Part shown: piece after piece, positions 12,812 to 16,291 of the stretch
How the letters are laid out: the number at the start of each line of letters is the position of its first letter
How positions within the stretch are numbered: the stretch's first letter is position 1
Assembly: GCA_017959625.1 (NCBI GenBank)
Contig: JAGDAG010000111.1
Span: forward strand, 1 to 16,291
Length of the DNA stretch: 16,291 bases
Direction of reading: 5' to 3'
From: Abditibacteriota bacterium
GTDB lineage: Bacteria > Armatimonadota > UBA5829
The notes under the pieces: model-generated
Databases searched by the model: none
What the model was told of the DNA's origin: nothing
The model's input: the letters and a program-made list of their open reading frames with translations, nothing else
Position numbers and translations under genes: made by a program

Positions 12812-14443
12812 TCAGGGCTGACGGTTTATGTAGTCTGCCAGGATATAAGACCAGAGGCGCGCGTGGGCTTCCAGGCCTTCCGGAGTAAAATGAGCGCCCT
12901 TTCCGTCATACTCCCTGTAGCCGCCGGTAAGGGTATCGGTATCGGGGCCGGGAAGCGAGATCTTTGTGTCCCAAAGCCTCTGCTGGGCGGCGCGGACAGG
13001 CTCGTACATGCCGGTGTCCGCCGACATCAGCGACGCCTTTGCGGTAAACCAGGGGAAACGGCGGCCCGCGTCGCAGACGGAAGCGTTTATGATGAGCTTC
13101 ATGGTGTCATAGTATTCATCGGCCGTAGTCTCGGCAAACTGCTCCGATTCGCCCTGATGCCAGATGACGCAGCGGAAGCCGTCCTTCCCCAGGCCGTCTA
13201 TCCTGTCCATGAGCCAGGCGTACAATTCGCCTCCTGGCAGCCAGCGTTTGGCTTCCATGCCTCCGTGGCCGGTGGAAGCGAAGGCCACGGGCACCCCCAA
13301 AGCCTCATAAAGATAATCGCCCAGGGCGGGATACATACTGCCTCCCTGACGCCCTTCGTTTCCGTCGTGCTGCCCGGGCATGGGATCGTCGCACAGCCGC
13401 CATTCGGTCCCGTCGGTGGCGGAGGCCATCTTATGCCTGCTTTTCATACGCGCCTGCGCCCGGTTGGTGGAATTGGACTGCCCCGAGGCGATTATCACTT
13501 CGCCCACGCCTACGTGTTCCACTTCAAGAGCGGCAGCGGCGCGTTCTCCCTTATATGCCGTCAGCGAAAGCCTGAACCAGCCGCCGGCAGCGACCTCTGT
13601 CTCAAAGCTGAAGCTGCCGTCCGCATCAAGCTGCGCCTCGCGGGGCGTTTCCGAAAGCCTGTGCCCCGCAAAATTCTTTCCGGAAAACACGTAAACAAGC
13701 CTGTCACAGGGGACCTTTACCCTGCCGGATATGAGCACCTTCCCCCGGGAACGGGTGCGCCTTTGGAACACCTGATAATCCCTGGGGGAATAAAGGGCTA
13801 TACCGCTGTCTTCGTCAAAAAAGAGAGCCTTGTTTCTGAGCTTTTTCACCTTTTCTTCTTCGGCTCCGGACGCCCGGGCGGGAATGAGCTCCATGGTTTT
13901 CGTTTCTCCGGGACCGGCAAAAAGCTCTATGAGCTGGCAGCCGTCCTGAGGCCCCGTGGCAAGGATATCGCCCTTGAATACCAAAGCCTCCCTTCCGGCA
14001 AAAAAACGCAGCTCTCCGGCATTTGCTTCGATCACAGGATAAACTGCCGGTCCGGAGGGCAAAACCACGCCGAAAAGGTCCGGTGAAAGCAGGGTGCTGT
14101 AGCAAAGCCTTCCGGCGGTATCGTTCACCAGGCTTACGGTTATTTTTTCGTCGGAAAAAGCATAAACCACTCTGCCGAAATCCTTTTTGACGCAGGTCAC
14201 GGTATCGCCGTCGCGCAAAACCGAGACCGGGGCCCAGGTGTTCTGGAGCCAGGAGGCAAGTTCTCCGGAAAGCATTTCCCGTCCGTTCTGCTCCAGCGAA
14301 TAAAGCAGCCTGCCGGAAACGCCGGCGCTGTAGGCTGCCGCCTTTACCGAAAACCCGTCTCCCGCTTCGGCTATCTCCAGGCCGAAGCAGACGCAGGAAA
14401 ACAGCGCCAGCGCCAGCAGGAATATAATCTTTTTCATAATCAT
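12812..14443 (-). CDS. Secreted sialate O-acetylesterase-like SGNH esterase (SASA domain)
   Basis: Predicted carbohydrate esterase that removes acetyl groups from sugars outside the cytoplasm. From the ATG at 14443 the product is 543 aa with an N-terminal signal sequence (MIMKKIIFLLALALFSCVCFG). The ATG at 14437 is an almost equal alternative, since GGAAGAG lies 4 or 10 bases away. The C-terminal catalytic domain begins at about residue 310 with VGVGEVIIASGQSN, where Ser323 is the likely nucleophile; WHQGES (428-433) is the oxyanion-type block, and Asp513 and His518 (YDGKGAHFTPEG) are candidate triad members. The first 300 residues look beta-rich and I do not recognise a named domain. It follows the terminator of the corrinoid gene and no clear promoter was found. 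Substrate may be an acetylated glycan rather than sialic acid. Confidence 0.82.
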   Translation of the reverse strand: MIMKKIIFLLALALFSCVCFGLEIAEAGDGFSVKAAAYSAGVSGRLLYSLEQNGREMLSGELASWLQNTWAPVSVLRDGDTVTCVKKDFGRVVYAFSDEKITVSLVNDTAGRLCYSTLLSPDLFGVVLPSGPAVYPVIEANAGELRFFAGREALVFKGDILATGPQDGCQLIELFAGPGETKTMELIPARASGAEEEKVKKLRNKALFFDEDSGIALYSPRDYQVFQRRTRSRGKVLISGRVKVPCDRLVYVFSGKNFAGHRLSETPREAQLDADGSFSFETEVAAGGWFRLSLTAYKGERAAAALEVEHVGVGEVIIASGQSNSTNRAQARMKSRHKMASATDGTEWRLCDDPMPGQHDGNEGRQGGSMYPALGDYLYEALGVPVAFASTGHGGMEAKRWLPGGELYAWLMDRIDGLGKDGFRCVIWHQGESEQFAETTADEYYDTMKLIINASVCDAGRRFPWFTAKASLMSADTGMYEPVRAAQQRLWDTKISLPGPDTDTLTGGYREYDGKGAHFTPEGLEAHARLWSYILADYINRQP

Positions 14444-14470
14444 CAAACTCTTCCGGACTGTTTCGATAAC

Positions 14471-14497
14471 AAAAAACCGCCGGCAGCAAACCGACGG
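14471..14497 (-). terminator. Intrinsic terminator after the corrinoid protein gene
   Basis: CCGTCGG (14497-14491) pairs with CCGGCGG (14483-14477) with one G-U pair across a 7-nt loop, followed by TTTTTTG on the minus strand. It starts 17 nt after the stop codon. It implies that the downstream esterase depends on read-through or on a promoter I could not identify. Confidence 0.8.
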
Positions 14498-14513
14498 CAT
14501 ATTGGATCCAAAG

Positions 14514-15149
14514 CTACGCTATTTCCAAAAGCTCCTTGGCCTTGTCCACGGCGGAAGCGGCATCGGCCGCATAGCCGTCGGCGCCTATTTCGTCGCAATA
14601 AGACTGCGTCACCGGGGCTCCGCCTACCATGACCTTGGTCATCCCGCGGATGTTGGCTTCCTTGAGGGCGTCTATAGTCTCCAGCATGGAAGGCATGGTG
14701 GTGGTAAGGAGAGCCGACATACAGATGACGTTGGCGCCCTTCCGGGCAGCCTCCACAAACTGCTCGGGCTTCACGTCCACGCCGAGATCCATGATCTCAA
14801 AACCTGCGCCCTCCATCATCATGGCAACAAGGTTCTTGCCGATGTCATGAAGGTCGCCCTTCACCGTGCCTATGGCGACCACGCCCTTGCTTTCCACGCC
14901 CTGCTTCTGAAGCTCGGGCTTCAGGACGTTCATGGCGTTCTGCATGGATCTTGCCGCTATAAGCACTTCGGGCACGTAAAACTCATTGGCCTTGAATTTT
15001 ACGCCCACTACGTTCATTCCGGCCACAAGGCCGTTGTTGAGTATCTCTCCGGGCTTGATCCCTTCTTCAATGGCTTCCTTTACAAGGGAGACCGCTGCGG
15101 GGACCTTTCCGGAAATGATAGCCTCTGCAAGCTGATTAAGATCAACCAA
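14514..15149 (-). CDS. Methyltransferase cognate corrinoid protein (B12-binding)
   Basis: Carries a methyl group on a bound corrinoid between a substrate-specific methyltransferase and a downstream acceptor such as tetrahydrofolate or a thiol. The 211 residues match the MtaC/MtbC/MttC size. A helical cap domain covers about 1-88; the B12 domain has GDLHDIG (98-104) with base-off ligand His101 and Asp99, then the SAL motif (145-147) and the GG pair (176-177). The TTG at 15149 is chosen because GGAGG lies six bases upstream and the resulting N-terminus fits the family; an upstream extension would be unsupported. No methyltransferase gene is adjacent, so the substrate (methanol, methylamine, betaine, methoxylated aromatic) cannot be named. 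It stands alone between its own promoter and terminator. Confidence 0.93.
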   Translation of the reverse strand: MVDLNQLAEAIISGKVPAAVSLVKEAIEEGIKPGEILNNGLVAGMNVVGVKFKANEFYVPEVLIAARSMQNAMNVLKPELQKQGVESKGVVAIGTVKGDLHDIGKNLVAMMMEGAGFEIMDLGVDVKPEQFVEAARKGANVICMSALLTTTMPSMLETIDALKEANIRGMTKVMVGGAPVTQSYCDEIGADGYAADAASAVDKAKELLEIA

Positions 15150-15160
15150 TTTTAACCTCC
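15147..15160 (-). promoter_or_regulatory. Shine-Dalgarno and TTG start of the corrinoid protein
   Basis: GGAGG, a 6-nt spacer (TTAAAA) and TTG at 15149-15147 decide the start. No ATG or GTG lies at a plausible distance. This is the second TTG start with a strong Shine-Dalgarno site in the window, after fusA. Confidence 0.8.
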
Positions 15161-15168
15161 AATCACAA

Positions 15169-15214
15169 GCCTTTGTTTTTCTCCGGGGGCACGCCAATAC
15201 CCGCCGGAAAAGGC
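15169..15214 (-). other. Folded 5' leader of the corrinoid protein mRNA
   Basis: Within the roughly 70-nt leader, GCCTTT (15214-15209) can pair with AAAGGC (15174-15169), and inside it CCGG-C-GGG pairs with CCC-CCGG (15183-15207). The stem sits just upstream of the ribosome binding site. The leader is too short for a cobalamin riboswitch and I saw no B12 box. Confidence 0.4.
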
Positions 15215-15225
15215 TGTCTATGTCT

Positions 15226-15254
15226 ATTATAAGGTTTTTACCTGCATAAAGCAA
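15226..15254 (-). promoter_or_regulatory. Promoter of the corrinoid protein gene
   Basis: TTGCTT (15254-15249), a 17-nt spacer and a perfect TATAAT (15231-15226). The -35 is weak (3/6), but an A-rich tract upstream (15267-15282) could act as an UP element. Predicted transcript start is near 15219. Confidence 0.6.
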
Positions 15255-15323
15255 GCATCCTTATGCTTTTTTTTTGTTTTTTGCGGCAAAAACAGCGTTT
15301 TTCCCGGGACGGGGGCTCCGCCG
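15244..15323. other. Dyad-rich spacer between mannosidase and corrinoid genes
   Basis: Three inverted repeats lie here: GCATAA/TTATGC (15244-15249 and 15261-15266), overlapping the -35 of the corrinoid promoter; AAAAAC/GTTTTT (15288-15293 and 15297-15302); and GCGGC/GCCGC (15283-15287 and 15320-15324). The first is followed by T-runs on the plus strand, where no gene ends. The second could be a weak minus-strand terminator for the mannosidase gene. No strong terminator is visible. Confidence 0.35.
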
Positions 15324-16291
15324 CTATTCGTCGCCGCCGAATACCACCCTGAAGGTGCGTATCTCCCAGGGCTTCAGCATAAACGAGATCACGTCCGCTC
15401 CGTCGCTTTCCTCTATGTTCACTCCGCCCACGGGCTCCTCCAGCAGGTCCGTCTCGCAGACGGAAACCACCGTGCGGGAAAACGCGACCTTTGTTTCCCC
15501 TCTTGCTCCGCGGGGCTCGTAAAGGCGTATTATAAAGGCGTTTTCGTCGTCCTCCGCTTCCTTGACGCAATCTATAACGGCGTTCTCGGTAACAACGTCC
15601 GCTATCCAGCCGCAGGTATCGGGAGCCTCCTCTTTTGCCTCGCCGCCTTCAAATAACATAGGAGAGTTGAGTTCATGAGCCGCGATGATCGTCTCGCTCA
15701 GCGAGTTGTCCGTGTGGGGAAACAGGCTGTAGGTGAAATCATGTTCTCCCTGATCGGCCTCCGGATCGGGGCTCACGGGGCTCCTCAGCAGGCTGAGCCT
15801 CATGAGGTTCCCCTTGATATCCCAGCCGTATTTGCAGTCGTTGAGGATGCTCACTCCGAAATCTGTCTCCGAAAGATCGGCGAACCTGTGGCCGGACACC
15901 TCAAACTGCGCCTGGTCCCAGGAGGTATTGCTGCAGGTGCTTCTGGATATGATCCCGAAGGCAGTTTCGTAGGACGCCCTGCTGCTGCGGATATCCACGG
16001 GAAAGGCAGTCTTGAGAAGGGTGTTTTTCTCGTGCCAGCTTACGTGGGTCCTGAAATCTATGACGCCCTTGCAGGAATACAGCAGGATGTCCTGGGTGAT
16101 CTCGGAATTTTTGTATGCGTATTTGCTGCGGACCACGCACCGGACCGGGCCGGCAATCACCAGGCTCGGCCCGGACACGCGCTCAAACTCATGGACCCTG
16201 TCTTTATAGGTGGGCTCGATCTCCCATGCGTCGTAGGCGGTGGGCTTGTCTTCAAACGCCTGCAGCAGGTTTGCTCTGGCGCCCTCCGCAA
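15324..16291 (-). CDS. Alpha-mannosidase, GH38 family, C-terminal part (cut by window edge)
   Basis: Exo-acting enzyme that releases mannose from alpha-mannosides. Only the last 321 residues are visible; the frame stays open to the window edge, with two unpaired bases there. Family hallmarks of the GH38 C-terminal beta domain are AYDAWEIEPTYKDR near the edge, DFRTHVSWHEKNTLLKTAFP, NTSWDQAQFEVSGHRFADLSE, GVSILNDCKYGWDIKGNLMR and LSLLRSPVSPDPEADQGEHD. The protein ends in EIRTFRVVFGGDE before a TAG. The catalytic N-terminal barrel with the nucleophile Asp is outside the window, so activity cannot be judged. No signal peptide can be assessed. The nearby secreted esterase suggests, without proving, a shared role in glycan breakdown. 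Confidence 0.93.
   Translation of the reverse strand, partial: AEGARANLLQAFEDKPTAYDAWEIEPTYKDRVHEFERVSGPSLVIAGPVRCVVRSKYAYKNSEITQDILLYSCKGVIDFRTHVSWHEKNTLLKTAFPVDIRSSRASYETAFGIISRSTCSNTSWDQAQFEVSGHRFADLSETDFGVSILNDCKYGWDIKGNLMRLSLLRSPVSPDPEADQGEHDFTYSLFPHTDNSLSETIIAAHELNSPMLFEGGEAKEEAPDTCGWIADVVTENAVIDCVKEAEDDENAFIIRLYEPRGARGETKVAFSRTVVSVCETDLLEEPVGGVNIEESDGADVISFMLKPWEIRTFRVVFGGDE

Noticed and set aside
15244..15282. Plus-strand intrinsic terminator (GCATAA/TTATGC followed by T-runs)
   Set aside because: The stem is short and AT-rich and no plus-strand gene ends here. More likely a chance dyad or a regulatory site at the minus-strand promoter.
15150..15323. Cobalamin riboswitch upstream of the corrinoid protein
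   Set aside because: No B12 box was seen and the leader from the predicted promoter is only about 70 nt, too short for the aptamer.

Overview
The window holds 13 genes, all on the minus strand, so transcription runs from high to low coordinates. It looks like a chromosomal segment of an anaerobic bacterium with an outer membrane. The anaerobe inference rests on a three-subunit [FeFe] hydrogenase of the electron-bifurcating type and a corrinoid methyl-carrier protein. The outer-membrane inference rests on a TolC-like protein encoded with a periplasmic adaptor and an ABC exporter. Ribosomal protein S12 has the short form (123 aa) with the IPGIGHNLQEH segment that I recall from Bacillota and cyanobacteria/plastids, but the phylum cannot be fixed from this window. 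Codon use is GC-leaning and strongly avoids TTA, CTA and TCA codons.

Layout in transcription order. (1) 16291-15324: the C-terminal third of a GH38 alpha-mannosidase, cut by the window edge. (2) 15149-14514: a stand-alone B12-binding corrinoid protein with its own promoter, a folded leader, a TTG start and a terminator. (3) 14443-12812: a secreted sialate-O-acetylesterase-like SGNH esterase. (4) 12706-8563: hydC-hydB-hydA, tightly coupled, preceded by two promoter-like elements and closed by an intrinsic terminator. (5) 8444-3550: a tripartite exporter operon (TolC-like channel, long-hairpin adaptor, ABC ATPase, MacB-like permease). (6) 3515 to the left edge: the str operon rpsL-rpsG-fusA-tuf, with tuf cut by the window edge.

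How the genes fit together. HydABC would couple NADH and reduced ferredoxin oxidation to H2 production, or run in reverse, in fermentative or acetogen-like metabolism. The mannosidase and the esterase suggest use of decorated glycans. The corrinoid protein implies methyl transfer from a methylated substrate, but no partner methyltransferase lies in the window. The exporter is self-contained: channel, adaptor with a recognisable channel-docking tip motif, and a split ATPase/permease.

No mobile elements, CRISPR arrays, phage genes, tRNA or rRNA genes are visible, and there is no gene-free stretch longer than 300 bases. The gene content is mostly conventional. The least conventional parts are non-coding: the 250-nt leader in front of rpsL, where a near-perfect promoter is followed by an intrinsic terminator before the first ribosomal protein gene, with several dyads and repeats packed around it, and the structured fusA-tuf spacer. 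The adaptor protein is also unusually long.
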